Source: Betaproteobacteria bacterium (lineage in GTDB: Bacteria; Pseudomonadota; Gammaproteobacteria; Burkholderiales; Casimicrobiaceae). From it: 64,000 nt of DNA. The stretch covers positions 62,001 to 126,000 of the forward strand of contig JACPUX010000021.1 in the NCBI GenBank assembly GCA_016192065.1. Direction: 5' to 3'. Below are positions 22,948 to 31,202 of this stretch, piece by piece. The position numbers and the translations under genes were made by a program. Under the pieces are notes generated by a model. It did no database searches, was not told where the DNA came from, and saw only the letters and a list, made by a program, of their open reading frames with translations. The first letter of the stretch is position 1, and the number at the start of each line of letters is the position of its first letter.

Positions 22948-23901
22948 ATGATCGTTCGTATTTCGCGTGCCCTGGGCGTGGGCGCAGCCGCTTTGTTGTT
23001 GGCGTTACCGGCGCAGGCCCAACAGTTCATCAACGTGCTTACCGGCGGCACCAGCGGCGTGTATTACCCCCTGGGGGTGGCGCTGTCGCAGATTTACGGC
23101 AAGGCTTTGCCCAACACTAAAACCGCGGTGCAGGCCACCAAAGCGAGCGCCGAGAACCTCAACCTCCTACAGGCGGGGCGCGGCGAAGCGGCGCTCACCC
23201 TGGGCGACTCGCTCTCCGACGCCTGGAAAGGCGACGAAGAAGCCGGCTTCAAGACGCCTCTCAAGAAATTGCGAGGCATTGCCGCGATGTACCCCAACTA
23301 CATCCATCTGGTCGCCAGTGCCGACTCGGGCATCAAGAGCCTGGCTGACCTCAAAGGCAAGCGGGTGGCCGTCGGAGCCCCCAAGTCGGGTACTGAGCTC
23401 AACACCCGCGCCATCCTCAAGGGTGCCGGCATGAGCTACAAAGACCTCGGCAAGGTCGAATACCTGCCCTTTGGTGAATCGGTGGAGCTGATGAAAAACC
23501 GCCAGCTCGATGCCACGCTCATTTCCGCGGGCCTGGGTGTCGCGGCGGTGCGCGACCTCGCCACCGCGGTGAAAATCGTCATCGTGCCGATCGGCGCCGA
23601 GGTCATCGCCAAAATCGGCGATCCCGCCTACCAGCCTGCCAACATCCCCGCCAACACCTACACCGGCCAAGTTGATGCCGCGGCCACGGTGATCATCCCC
23701 AACTTCCTGGTCACCCACGAAGGCGTGCCGACCGACACGGTCTACACCATGACCAAGTCGATGTTCGAGAACCTTGACCAGATGGTCGCTGCGCACGCCG
23801 CCGCCAAGGCGATCAAACGCGACAATGCCACTCAGGGCATGCCGGTGCCACTGCATGCCGGGGCAGAGAAGTATTATCGCGAGGTGGGCCTCATCAAGTG
23901 A
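22948..23901 (+). CDS. TRAP transporter solute receptor, TAXI family
   Basis: 317 residues from the ATG behind a good ribosome site (CGGAGGAGACC). Signal peptide MIVRISRALGVGAAALLLALPAQAQ is cleaved probably after AQA. FINVLTGGTSGVYYPLGVALSQIY is the TAXI signature; LKGKRVAVGAPKSGTE is the second conserved strand. It is the periplasmic ligand-binding protein for the permease encoded next. TAXI receptors bind organic acids such as glutamate or alpha-ketoglutarate; the ligand is unknown here. Confidence 0.93.
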   Translation: MIVRISRALGVGAAALLLALPAQAQQFINVLTGGTSGVYYPLGVALSQIYGKALPNTKTAVQATKASAENLNLLQAGRGEAALTLGDSLSDAWKGDEEAGFKTPLKKLRGIAAMYPNYIHLVASADSGIKSLADLKGKRVAVGAPKSGTELNTRAILKGAGMSYKDLGKVEYLPFGESVELMKNRQLDATLISAGLGVAAVRDLATAVKIVIVPIGAEVIAKIGDPAYQPANIPANTYTGQVDAAATVIIPNFLVTHEGVPTDTVYTMTKSMFENLDQMVAAHAAAKAIKRDNATQGMPVPLHAGAEKYYREVGLIK

Positions 23902-23921
23902 GGCTGCGCTTGTAACAGCGG

Positions 23922-23956
23922 GGCCGTGCCGAATTCGCGCACGGCCTCTTTGTTTT
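23922..23956 (+). terminator. Hairpin with T-rich tail between TRAP receptor and permease genes
   Basis: GGCCGTGC (23922-23929) pairs with GCACGGCC (23939-23946), followed by TCTTTGTTTT. The form is that of an intrinsic terminator, but it lies inside what should be an operon, so it probably works as a partial terminator or as a 3' stabiliser that leaves more receptor than permease mRNA. Confidence 0.72.
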
Positions 23957-23971
23957 GGGTGGGGGAGCACT

Positions 23972-26032
23972 ATGTCTCAGGCCGAGGCCGAATTTTCCGA
24001 GCATGGCGTACAGCGCCGCTTGGGCAATGCCGCCGCGCGTTTGGTCATTGTCGTGGCGTTGGCCTTCTCCACTTATCAATTGGTGATGGCCGCGTTTCAC
24101 CCGCTCTCCAGCCTGGTGATGCGCTCGCTCCACGTGAGCTTTCTGGTGCTACTCACCTTTTTGCTCTACCCCATGTTCAAGGGGGGCAAGCTCACCCGCA
24201 TTCCGTGGTATGACTGCCTGCTGGCGGTGTTGGGTTTTGGTCTGGGCTTCTACCAATGGATATTTGAAGGCGATTTGATCCAACGCGCGGGCGATCCGAC
24301 CACCGCCGATCTGGTGGTCGGCACGATCATGGTGCTGCTGGTGTTCGAAGCGGCGCGGCGCATCCTCGGCCTCGCCTTGCCGCTCGTGTGCGCGGCTTTT
24401 CTGCTCTTTGGCCTCTTTGGTCAGTACCTTCCCGAAGCGATCGCTCACCGCGGCTATAGTTTTGCCCAGATCGTCGATCAGCTGGGCTTCGGCACGGAGG
24501 GCATCTACGGTATTCCGACCTTGGTATCGGCGACCTACATTTTTCTGTTCATTCTTTTTGGCGCTTTTCTGGAACACGCCGGAATGATCAATCTCTTCAA
24601 TTCCCTGGCACTGGGCTGCGTCGGGCACACCAAAGGCGGACCGGCGAAAGTTTCGGTGATCTCCTCGGCCTTGATGGGCACCATCTCTGGATCGGGGGTG
24701 GCCAACGTGCTGACCACGGGGCAGTTCACCATTCCGCTGATGAAACGCTTCGGCTACTCGGGGGTGTTCGCCGGCGCGGTGGAAGCGACTTCCAGCATGG
24801 GCGGGCAGATCATGCCGCCGGTGATGGGCGCCGTGGCCTTCATCATGGCCGAGAACCTCAATGTGCCCTATGCCGAAATCGTCAAGGCGGCGGCGATCCC
24901 CGCCATCCTGTACTACGTCACGGCCTTCTGGATGGTTCACCTTGAGGCTGGCCGCATGAATCTTCTTGGCCTGCCCAAGGATCAGTGCCCAGACCCCTGG
25001 TGCGCCATTCGGGAAAGCTGGTACCTGGTGCTGCCGCTGGCAGCGCTGGTCTGGATGCTCTTCAATGGCTTTACGCCCATGTTCTCCGGCATGGTCGGAT
25101 TATCGCTCACCGCCATTCTCATTCTCGGCGTCGCGTTCGCCGCGCGCATCTCAGGCACGGCCTTTCGCGTCGTCTTCTGGATCGTCGTCGGGCTGGGCGC
25201 CTCCGCGTTTGCGAAATGGGGCATTTACCCGGTCTTGGCGCTCATCGGGCTCCTGGTCGCCGCCTGCTGGCGCATCAAGGGTGGCCACAAGACCCTGCAC
25301 ACCATGAAAATGAGCTTGGTCGATGGCGCCAAACAAGCGCTGCCGGTAGGCGTGGCCTGCGCGGTGGTGGGTGTCATCATCGGCATCCTTACGCTGACCG
25401 GTGCGGCTTCGAGCTTCGCGGGCTTCATCCTGCAAGTGGGCGAGAAAAGCCTCTTCCTGTCGCTGCTGCTTACCATGCTGGTGTGCTTGGTGCTGGGCAT
25501 GGGCATCCCGACCATCCCCAACTACATCATCACCAGCGCCATTGCCGCACCCGCGCTGCTAAAGCTCGGCGTGCCCCTGATCGTGAGCCATATGTTCGTG
25601 TTTTACTTCGGCATCATGGCCGACCTCACACCGCCGGTGGCGCTGGCGGCGTTTGCGGCGTCGAGCATCGCCAAAGAGCCACCGATGAAAATCGGCTTCA
25701 AGGCGGTGCAAGTGGCCATCGCCGGCTTCGTCGTGCCCTATATGGCGGTCTACGACAATGCCCTAATGCTGCAAGGCGAGTGGACGGTGCTGGCGGTCGC
25801 CTACATCGTTTGCAAAGCGGTGATTTCCATCGCCCTATGGGGCGCGGCGGCGATCGGCTATCTGTTTGCCCCGCTTCAATGGCCCGAGCGGTTTTTCGCC
25901 GCGGCGGCCGCCTTCTTTTTGGTCGCCGCGGTGCCGCTGACCGATGAAATCGGCTTCGGTCTGGCCGCCGCATTCCTCGTTTGGCATGTGTGGCGTTGCC
26001 GGCGCGCGACGCAAGGGCAAGGTGCTGCGTGA
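23972..26032 (+). CDS. TRAP transporter permease, fused small and large subunits (4TM/12TM)
   Basis: 686 residues, starting MSQAEAEFSEHGVQRRLG. The first four membrane segments (about 30-170) form the DctQ-like part and the rest the DctM-like part, as in TAXI systems. GAFLEHAGMINLFNSLALGCVGHTKGGPAKVSVISSALMGTISGSGVANV (cited only in part: SALMGTISGSGVANVLTTG) and ATSSMGGQIMPPVMGAVAFIMA are conserved transport loops; VLGMGIPTIPNYIITSAI is the second-half equivalent. Uptake is driven by an ion gradient. Overlaps the DUF1850 gene by 4 bases. Confidence 0.93.
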   Translation: MSQAEAEFSEHGVQRRLGNAAARLVIVVALAFSTYQLVMAAFHPLSSLVMRSLHVSFLVLLTFLLYPMFKGGKLTRIPWYDCLLAVLGFGLGFYQWIFEGDLIQRAGDPTTADLVVGTIMVLLVFEAARRILGLALPLVCAAFLLFGLFGQYLPEAIAHRGYSFAQIVDQLGFGTEGIYGIPTLVSATYIFLFILFGAFLEHAGMINLFNSLALGCVGHTKGGPAKVSVISSALMGTISGSGVANVLTTGQFTIPLMKRFGYSGVFAGAVEATSSMGGQIMPPVMGAVAFIMAENLNVPYAEIVKAAAIPAILYYVTAFWMVHLEAGRMNLLGLPKDQCPDPWCAIRESWYLVLPLAALVWMLFNGFTPMFSGMVGLSLTAILILGVAFAARISGTAFRVVFWIVVGLGASAFAKWGIYPVLALIGLLVAACWRIKGGHKTLHTMKMSLVDGAKQALPVGVACAVVGVIIGILTLTGAASSFAGFILQVGEKSLFLSLLLTMLVCLVLGMGIPTIPNYIITSAIAAPALLKLGVPLIVSHMFVFYFGIMADLTPPVALAAFAASSIAKEPPMKIGFKAVQVAIAGFVVPYMAVYDNALMLQGEWTVLAVAYIVCKAVISIALWGAAAIGYLFAPLQWPERFFAAAAAFFLVAAVPLTDEIGFGLAAAFLVWHVWRCRRATQGQGAA

Positions 26033-26400
26033 GCGTGTGTCTCGCGGCTGGCGCTCTGCTGGCTACGCTCGTCGGGAACGATTTCACCTTGGCCTGGACG
26101 CATTCCATCGAAAAAATCCGTTGGGAAGAGGATTGGCGCGCCGAAGGCGGGGCCCTGAAGATCATCGAGGCGCGGATTCGGGGTTCGGGGGCAGGCATGG
26201 AAGCGCCCGAGGGCGCTCTGCTCCAAGCGGGTGTTTGGCATTACCAGCCCAAGCAGGCGCCCCAAACCCAATTGCTCCTGGCCCATTCGCCCTACACTGC
26301 GCCCTACGAATTGTGTTCGGGCGGCAGTTGTCGCCCACTTTCGGCCTGGCTTCCCGGCCTGCCGGCGAGCGCCACGGTTGCGCTTCGGGCCTGCCCTTAG
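26029..26400 (+). CDS. DUF1850 family protein, TRAP-TAXI partner
   Basis: 123 residues from the GTG that overlaps the permease stop. One N-terminal hydrophobic segment, then FTLAWTHSIEKIRWEEDWRAEGG, the DUF1850 core, and SGAGMEAPEGA. Two cysteines (ELCSGGSCRPL) may form a disulphide outside the membrane. DUF1850 genes regularly follow fused TRAP permeases; their role is not established. Context strongly supports a role in this transporter. Confidence 0.85.
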   Translation: MSVCLAAGALLATLVGNDFTLAWTHSIEKIRWEEDWRAEGGALKIIEARIRGSGAGMEAPEGALLQAGVWHYQPKQAPQTQLLLAHSPYTAPYELCSGGSCRPLSAWLPGLPASATVALRACP

Positions 26401-26441
26401 TCCGAGGAACTGCCTAAACCCAACGCCTTTGGAGCAAGCCA

Positions 26442-27017
26442 ATGACACTACTCATCGCCGGTCTGGTCCTGTTCTTCGGAGTACATTCGCTGCGCATCTT
26501 CGCCGAAGATTGGCGCGCCCGTCAGATTGCCGCGCGGGGACTCAATCCCTACAAAGGTTTCCATTCGATCAGCTCGGCGCTGGGCCTGGCGCTGATCGTT
26601 TGGGGCTACGCCCTGGCGCGCGCCGAACCGACGGTGCTTTGGGTGCCGCCGTTGTGGACACGCCATCTGGCTGCGACGCTCATGTTGCCCGCGTTCATTT
26701 TGCTCACCGCAGCCTACGTGCCCGGCAACCACATCAAAGCGCGCCTCGGGCACCCCATGCTGCTGGGCACCAAAGTCTGGGCCCTCTCACACCTCTTGGC
26801 CAACGGCAACCTCGCCGACGTCTTATTGTTCGGGAGCTTCCTTGCCTGGGCCATACTCGATTTTCGCAGCGCGCGGCGAAGAGACCGCGCCGCAAACAGA
26901 ACTTACCCTGCCGCGGGCTGGGGGCGGGATCTTGCGGCCGTCGTGGTCGGTTCCGGGGTTTGGGCCTTCTTCTTGTTATACGCGCATCTGTGGCTGATGG
27001 GGGTCAGGCCGTATTGA
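26442..27017 (+). CDS. NnrU-like membrane protein
   Basis: 191 residues with about five hydrophobic segments. It begins LLIAGLVLFFGVHSLRIFAEDWR and contains LNPYKGFHSISSALGLALIVWGY and RLGHPMLLGTKVWALSHLLANG, all characteristic of the NnrU family, which is linked in other bacteria to nitric oxide or nitrite metabolism. No denitrification genes are nearby, so the role here is open. It lies 41 bases after the TRAP operon and may be co-transcribed. Confidence 0.85.
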   Translation: MTLLIAGLVLFFGVHSLRIFAEDWRARQIAARGLNPYKGFHSISSALGLALIVWGYALARAEPTVLWVPPLWTRHLAATLMLPAFILLTAAYVPGNHIKARLGHPMLLGTKVWALSHLLANGNLADVLLFGSFLAWAILDFRSARRRDRAANRTYPAAGWGRDLAAVVVGSGVWAFFLLYAHLWLMGVRPY

Positions 27018-27083
27018 GGCGGTGGGACGCTCGGGTGGGCCGTCGCTTTGACCCTCAACCTGGGGGCGGGTAGCACGCGCCAA

Positions 27084-27112
27084 TTGACCATACCCTAATT
27101 GGGCACTACCAT
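27084..27112 (+). promoter_or_regulatory. Promoter of the MNT-HEPN operon
   Basis: TTGACC (27084-27089), 17 bases, TACCAT (27107-27112). The first operator-like palindrome fills the spacer and the second begins on the last -10 base, so a bound repressor would block polymerase. Transcription would start near 27119-27120, at the start codon itself. Confidence 0.55.
27091..27105. promoter_or_regulatory. Operator-like site 1
   Basis: TACCCTAATTGGGCA, an imperfect inverted repeat of the form TACCC-N5-GGGYA. Its centre is 21 bases (two helical turns) from that of site 2. Likely target of the winged-helix domain of the adjacent regulator. Confidence 0.55.
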
Positions 27113-27126
27113 ACCCATTATGGGTA
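27112..27126. promoter_or_regulatory. Operator-like site 2, overlapping the start codon
   Basis: TACCCAT-T-ATGGGTA is a perfect 7-bp inverted repeat whose right arm contains the ATG of the regulator gene. Same pattern as site 1. Confidence 0.6.
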
Positions 27127-27737
27127 CGCTCTCCAACGTACAGCTGCTGCGGGTCAACCTGGCAGACGCGCTCTTCTCGGGCACGCAACAGCGTGTGCTG
27201 GGCTGGCTCTTCGGCCAGCCGGAGCGCAGCTTTTACGCCAAGGAACTAATCGGGCTGGCCGGGGCGGGTTCGGGCGCCGTGCAGCGCGAGCTGAAGCGGT
27301 TGGAGCACAGCGACCTAGTCACGGTGCACCGGGTCGGCAACCAGAAGCACTACCAGGCCAACCCGGAGTCGCCGATCTTTGCCGAGTTGTGCGGCATCGT
27401 GCAGAAGACAGTTGGGCTGGCCGAGCCCTTGCGCCTCGCGCTGGCGCCGCTGGCGAAGAAGATCCGGGCGGCCTTCATTTACGGCTCGGTGGCGAAACGG
27501 GAAGACACGGCCAGGAGCGACATCGACCTGATGCTGATCGGCGACAAGCTCACCTACGCGGATGTTTTCGCGGCGCTGGAAGCGGCCGGCGCCCGCCTGG
27601 GCCGCACGGTCAACCCGACCATCTACACACGCAAGGAGCTCGTCAGGCGCCGCGACGAAGACAACGCTTTCGTCACGCGCGTGCTGGCGCAGCCCAAGAT
27701 CTGGTTGATCGGGGGGGAGCATGACCTCGCCGCTTGA
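27120..27737 (+). CDS. Winged-helix regulator fused to a minimal nucleotidyltransferase (MNT), probable antitoxin
   Basis: 205 residues. Residues about 14-80 form a winged helix (LFSGTQQRVLGWLFGQPERSFYAKELI, then SGAVQRELKRLEHSDLVTVHR). Residues about 110-200 are an MNT domain with GSVAKREDTARSDIDLMLIG, where GS and the DID aspartates are catalytic. Such proteins pair with HEPN toxins, and MNT partners can inactivate them by nucleotidylation. The gene overlaps the HEPN gene by 17 bases. Two matching palindromes sit at its promoter, pointing to autoregulation. The start at 27120 leaves almost no leader, so the mRNA may be leaderless. Confidence 0.82.
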   Translation: MGTLSNVQLLRVNLADALFSGTQQRVLGWLFGQPERSFYAKELIGLAGAGSGAVQRELKRLEHSDLVTVHRVGNQKHYQANPESPIFAELCGIVQKTVGLAEPLRLALAPLAKKIRAAFIYGSVAKREDTARSDIDLMLIGDKLTYADVFAALEAAGARLGRTVNPTIYTRKELVRRRDEDNAFVTRVLAQPKIWLIGGEHDLAA

Positions 27738-28149
27738 GAACCTGGCCGGGCCCGGCAAACCGCTTAAGGCCGAGCCGCCGGATGCGAAGGAGTTCGCCGG
27801 CCTGAAGCGCTCCGGCCTGGCACGGCTGGCGGACGCGGCCAACGCGACGCTTTCGCTGGAGAGCCGCTTCGATCTGGCCTACAACGCCGCGCATGCGCTC
27901 TGCTTGGCGGCGCTACGTCGGCACGGCTACCGCTCGGTCAATCGCTACATCGTGTTTCAGCTTCTGCCACACACGCTTGGCCTCGGGCCGGAGGTCTGGC
28001 GCGTGCTGGCGAAAGGCCATGAGGTGCGCAACCGGAGCGAATACGGCGGCCTGTCCGATGTGGACGAGCGTATCGTCATCGACCTGATTGCCGCCTGCCG
28101 CAGCATTGCCGCAAAGCTCGATGCGCTGCCGCTGGATGGGGGCTCGTAA
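27721..28149 (+). CDS. HEPN domain protein, probable toxin or partner of the MNT protein
   Basis: 142 residues, all helical in appearance. RFDLAYNAAHALCLAALRRHGYR is the conserved first part of a HEPN fold and GHEVRNRSEYGG (residues 99-110) matches the RNxxEY form of the HEPN active-site motif, as opposed to the more common Rx4-6H. HEPN proteins are often RNases; the Tyr is a plausible site of modification by the MNT partner. The 17-base overlap with the MNT gene indicates coupled translation. Toxicity is inferred, not shown. Confidence 0.72.
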   Translation: MTSPLENLAGPGKPLKAEPPDAKEFAGLKRSGLARLADAANATLSLESRFDLAYNAAHALCLAALRRHGYRSVNRYIVFQLLPHTLGLGPEVWRVLAKGHEVRNRSEYGGLSDVDERIVIDLIAACRSIAAKLDALPLDGGS

Positions 28150-28287
28150 ACGCCGCTTTTTCCCCCAGTTCTCCCAGAACTCTTCCATTCCCGTGCCTGA
28201 GCAAGCTGTGCGGACAAATGTTGGCGACGCCCGGCGGAAAACCTAATGGGCGCAAGCAGAAATCACCGTCCTCTTGCGGGTCACGAT
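28150..28287. other. Short non-coding gap after the HEPN gene
   Basis: No gene is visible. It holds the inverted repeat AGTTCT-CCC-AGAACT at 28167-28181, without a T-run. It may separate the convergent HEPN and efp transcripts. Confidence 0.35.
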
Positions 28288-28311
28288 AAAAACGGGGACC
28301 GCAGCCCCCGT
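28288..28311 (-). terminator. Terminator of the earP-efp transcript
   Basis: On the minus strand ACGGGG pairs with CCCCGT and is followed by TTTTT (28292-28288). It is 25 bases after the efp stop. Confidence 0.75.
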
Positions 28312-28335
28312 CTTTTGGAAATCCCTCAACGACGC

Positions 28336-28896
28336 TCAGGCGCTCACGCGCTTGCGATACTCCGCGGTGCGGGTGTCGATTTCGATCTTGTCGCCGGTGG
28401 CGCAAAAGAGCGGGACCTGGATTTCGAAGCCGGTGGAGATCTTCGCGGGCTTCAAGACCTTGCCGGAGGTGTCTCCGCGCACCGCGGGTTCGGTGTAGGT
28501 GATTTCGCGCACCAGGCTGTTGGGCAGCTCCACGGAAATCGGGCGGCCCTGGAAGAACACCACTTCGCAGGCCAGGCCGTCTTCGAGGTAATTGAGCGCG
28601 TCGCCCATGCTTTCGGCGTCGATTTCGAACTGATTGTATTCGCCGTCCATGAACACATAGGAAGGATCGGCGAAGTAGGAATAGCTGACTTCCTTGCGGT
28701 CAAGGATGATGTCGTCGAACTTGTCGTCGGCGCGATAGACCTGTTCGGTCACCGAGCCGGTGAGAACGTTCTTCAACTTCATCTTCACGACGGCTGCGTT
28801 GCGGCCGGACTTGTTGTATTCGGCCTTGAGCACGACCAGGGGGTCATTGCCCATCTGGACGACGTTGCCGGTGCGGAGTTCCTGGGCGAGTTTCAT
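28336..28896 (-). CDS. efp: Elongation factor P
   Basis: 186 residues, standard three-domain EF-P. The modified loop reads [11 protein letters not shown] with Arg32 at the tip, the form that is rhamnosylated by EarP; E. coli-type EF-P has Lys there. EF-P rescues ribosomes stalled at polyproline stretches. The neighbouring earP gene lies 16 bases upstream on the same strand, so enzyme and substrate share an operon. Confidence 0.97.
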   Translation of the reverse strand: MKLAQELRTGNVVQMGNDPLVVLKAEYNKSGRNAAVVKMKLKNVLTGSVTEQVYRADDKFDDIILDRKEVSYSYFADPSYVFMDGEYNQFEIDAESMGDALNYLEDGLACEVVFFQGRPISVELPNSLVREITYTEPAVRGDTSGKVLKPAKISTGFEIQVPLFCATGDKIEIDTRTAEYRKRVSA

Positions 28897-28912
28897 GGCG
28901 AATCCTGGGTGT

Positions 28913-30073
28913 TCAGAGACGAGGAGAACCGCGCATTATAGCCATTTTTTCGGCAAAATCAACCAGTTGTCGGCATAGATCGGGTTGTCCGGCGAGGTGC
29001 GACGCCCAGGCCTTGGCGCCCGGCAGATAAACCTCGCCTTGGGCGGCAAATCGCGACCAGGCATCCTGCACGTGCTTCCCGCCAGACCAAGCGTGCGAAA
29101 GGTCCGCCAGCGCCTTCCCTGCCGATTCCGGAAAATACGCTCCCTGCCGCAGCAAAAAAGCGGCGAGCTTGGCGAGGTGTGCGTTTTCGTCCTGCCGGTA
29201 GGGCTGCCAAATCATCGGCCGCGCCGCCCACTGGGCGCGCACGAAGGAATCTTCGCCGCGCACGAAATTGAGGTCACAGGCCCAGAGCAGCGTGTCGAAG
29301 ACGTCTTGCGCGAGGAAAGGAAACACCCTGAGGGTCAGCGCGCCGCGGTGCTCCTGCGCCCCGCAGGGCAGTGCCGTCCGACCCCAAAACGAGGCACAGG
29401 CCGCGGCCACCGGCCCCTGGGGAACGAGGCAAAAAATCTCCTCCGTCCCGGCGGACCAGGCCTCTAAGAGTTCGAGCACCGGGCTCTCGGGATAACAAAA
29501 CAAGGAGACCTTACGCCCCACGGGTTCGCCCGCGAGCCCGAGCGTCTCCCAGAATCGCCAACGCGCTGCCGGGTCGCGCTGAAAAGCGTCGCGTCGCGCC
29601 AGCAGGTCGCGCTCGCGCAGAAGGCCGCCGGTGGCGGGCGTAAAGCCGGGGAAGAAGAAGTGTTTGGTGAGCGGCAGCCGCGGGTGGCGCGAGGGCAAAC
29701 CGTGGTGCTCCTCGACCCAGGATTCCGCCGAGAGGTATTCGAGGTTGATCCACACCGGTGCCGGGCTGGCCCGCGCCATGGCGTTCAGCACCCCATCGGG
29801 CAGCGCGCAGCCGAAGGCTTCGATCACCACCCGGCCGGGCTCGACCTCGGCCCAGGGCTGCGGCCAGCGGCGCACTTCCACACCTGCCCGGTGCTGCATC
29901 ATCGCCTCACGGTCAAAATCCGGCATCAAAGGCGCGAGTGCTCCGGGCTCGTCGATCCACAGGCGCACGCCAAACCCGTACTCCGCGGCGAGCTGACGCG
30001 CCAAGCGCCAGCAAACGCCAGCGTCGCCGAAGTTGTCGATGACTTTGCAGAAGATCTCCCAGGGTTTGCTCAT
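28913..30073 (-). CDS. earP: Protein-arginine rhamnosyltransferase EarP
   Basis: 386 residues from the ATG giving [29 protein letters not shown]. This N-terminus with Asp13 and Asp17 is the EarP hallmark; [15 protein letters not shown] and [24 protein letters not shown] (quoted in part: [10 protein letters not shown]) belong to the dTDP-rhamnose-binding half. It transfers rhamnose to Arg32 of EF-P, encoded just downstream. A longer upstream reading exists but is not conserved. Confidence 0.96.
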   Translation of the reverse strand: MSKPWEIFCKVIDNFGDAGVCWRLARQLAAEYGFGVRLWIDEPGALAPLMPDFDREAMMQHRAGVEVRRWPQPWAEVEPGRVVIEAFGCALPDGVLNAMARASPAPVWINLEYLSAESWVEEHHGLPSRHPRLPLTKHFFFPGFTPATGGLLRERDLLARRDAFQRDPAARWRFWETLGLAGEPVGRKVSLFCYPESPVLELLEAWSAGTEEIFCLVPQGPVAAACASFWGRTALPCGAQEHRGALTLRVFPFLAQDVFDTLLWACDLNFVRGEDSFVRAQWAARPMIWQPYRQDENAHLAKLAAFLLRQGAYFPESAGKALADLSHAWSGGKHVQDAWSRFAAQGEVYLPGAKAWASHLAGQPDLCRQLVDFAEKMAIMRGSPRL

Positions 30074-30117
30074 GCGCCCACTACCCTTGTGCCGATCGGC
30101 CATCATGCCATACCCCG

Positions 30118-30123
30118 TATAAT
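30118..30123 (+). promoter_or_regulatory. -10 box ahead of pdxA
   Basis: A perfect TATAAT lies 46 bases before the pdxA ATG. No good -35 box is found at normal spacing, so activation or a weak promoter is likely. Confidence 0.4.
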
Positions 30124-30168
30124 CACCGCATTTGCCCCTGGCTCCGGGCAAACGCGCCACTCACTGCC

Positions 30169-31164
30169 ATGTCCATCCACCCCCTTCCTGTGATCGCGGT
30201 CACCTCCGGTGAACCGGCGGGCGTCGGCCCAGAACTGTGCGCCCGGCTGGCGGAGGCACACGCCGAACGAGCCTGGCCGGTACGTCTGGTGATCTTGGGC
30301 GACGAGGGCCTTTTGCATGAACGCGCGACGCCCAACGCGGCGATCTTTGCGCCTTACGGCGAGGCGCTCGGCGGCGAAGTGCTGGAGCTGCTGCACTGCC
30401 CGCTGGCGAGGGTCGCCGTGCCCGGCCGACTGGACCCCGGCAATGGCCGCTACGTCCTCTCCTTGTTGCAGCGCTCGCTCTCGGGGTGTCTCAGCGGCGA
30501 GTTCGCGGCGGTGGTGACCGCGCCGGTACACAAGGGCGTCATCAACGATGCGGGCGTGCCTTTTACCGGGCACACCGAGTTTTTCGCCGAGGGCTCGAAC
30601 ACACCCCGAGTGGTGATGATGTTGGTGGGCGGCGGTCTGCGCGTGGCGCTGGCCACTACCCACTTGCCGCTGGCCGCCGTGCCGCGCGCCATCACCCGGG
30701 AGAGCTTGGGCGCCACGCTCGATATCTTGGTGCGCGATCTCCACGAGAAATGGGGTATTGCGCGGCCGCGCATCGCCGTCTGCGGTCTCAACCCGCACGC
30801 GGGCGAGGGCGGCCATCTGGGGCGCGAGGAAATCGAAGTCATCGAGCCGGTGCTCGCTGCGCAACGCGCTTTGGGGCGCGACCTGGTCGGTCCGGCGCCG
30901 GCCGATACACTGTTCGTGCCCGCGCATCTCGAAGGCATCGATGCGGTCTTGGCCATGTATCACGACCAGGGCCTGCCGGTATTGAAGCGTGCGAGCTTCG
31001 GGCAGGGCGTCAACGTGACGCTGGGCCTGCCTTTCGTGCGGACTTCCGTGGATCATGGCACGGCACTCGATTTGGCAGGCAGCGGCCAAGCCGATCCCGG
31101 CAGCCTATTCGCCGCGGTGGAACTGGCGATCGACATCGTTGCGCGGAAGTCTGCAAGGCGATGA
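30169..31164 (+). CDS. pdxA: 4-hydroxythreonine-4-phosphate dehydrogenase
   Basis: 331 residues, normal length. VTSGEPAGVGPELC (residues about 8-22) and the metal-binding histidines in FTGHTEFFA and YHDQGLPVLKR define PdxA, an NAD-dependent enzyme of pyridoxal phosphate synthesis. The C-terminal FVRTSVDHGTALDLAGSG is also diagnostic. It precedes rsmA, as in many proteobacteria, but the usual lptD-surA upstream neighbours lie elsewhere (53-57 kb), and a repeat array separates pdxA from rsmA. Confidence 0.97.
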   Translation: MSIHPLPVIAVTSGEPAGVGPELCARLAEAHAERAWPVRLVILGDEGLLHERATPNAAIFAPYGEALGGEVLELLHCPLARVAVPGRLDPGNGRYVLSLLQRSLSGCLSGEFAAVVTAPVHKGVINDAGVPFTGHTEFFAEGSNTPRVVMMLVGGGLRVALATTHLPLAAVPRAITRESLGATLDILVRDLHEKWGIARPRIAVCGLNPHAGEGGHLGREEIEVIEPVLAAQRALGRDLVGPAPADTLFVPAHLEGIDAVLAMYHDQGLPVLKRASFGQGVNVTLGLPFVRTSVDHGTALDLAGSGQADPGSLFAAVELAIDIVARKSARR

Positions 31165-31202
31165 AGGCGCGTCCTTGAAGTGACCAGGTGCTCCCTCCAT
31201 TC

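Noticed and set aside
27018-27083. Possible extra coding sequence between the NnrU-like gene and the MNT gene.
   Set aside because: Only 66 bases without a start and ribosome site; it holds the promoter region.
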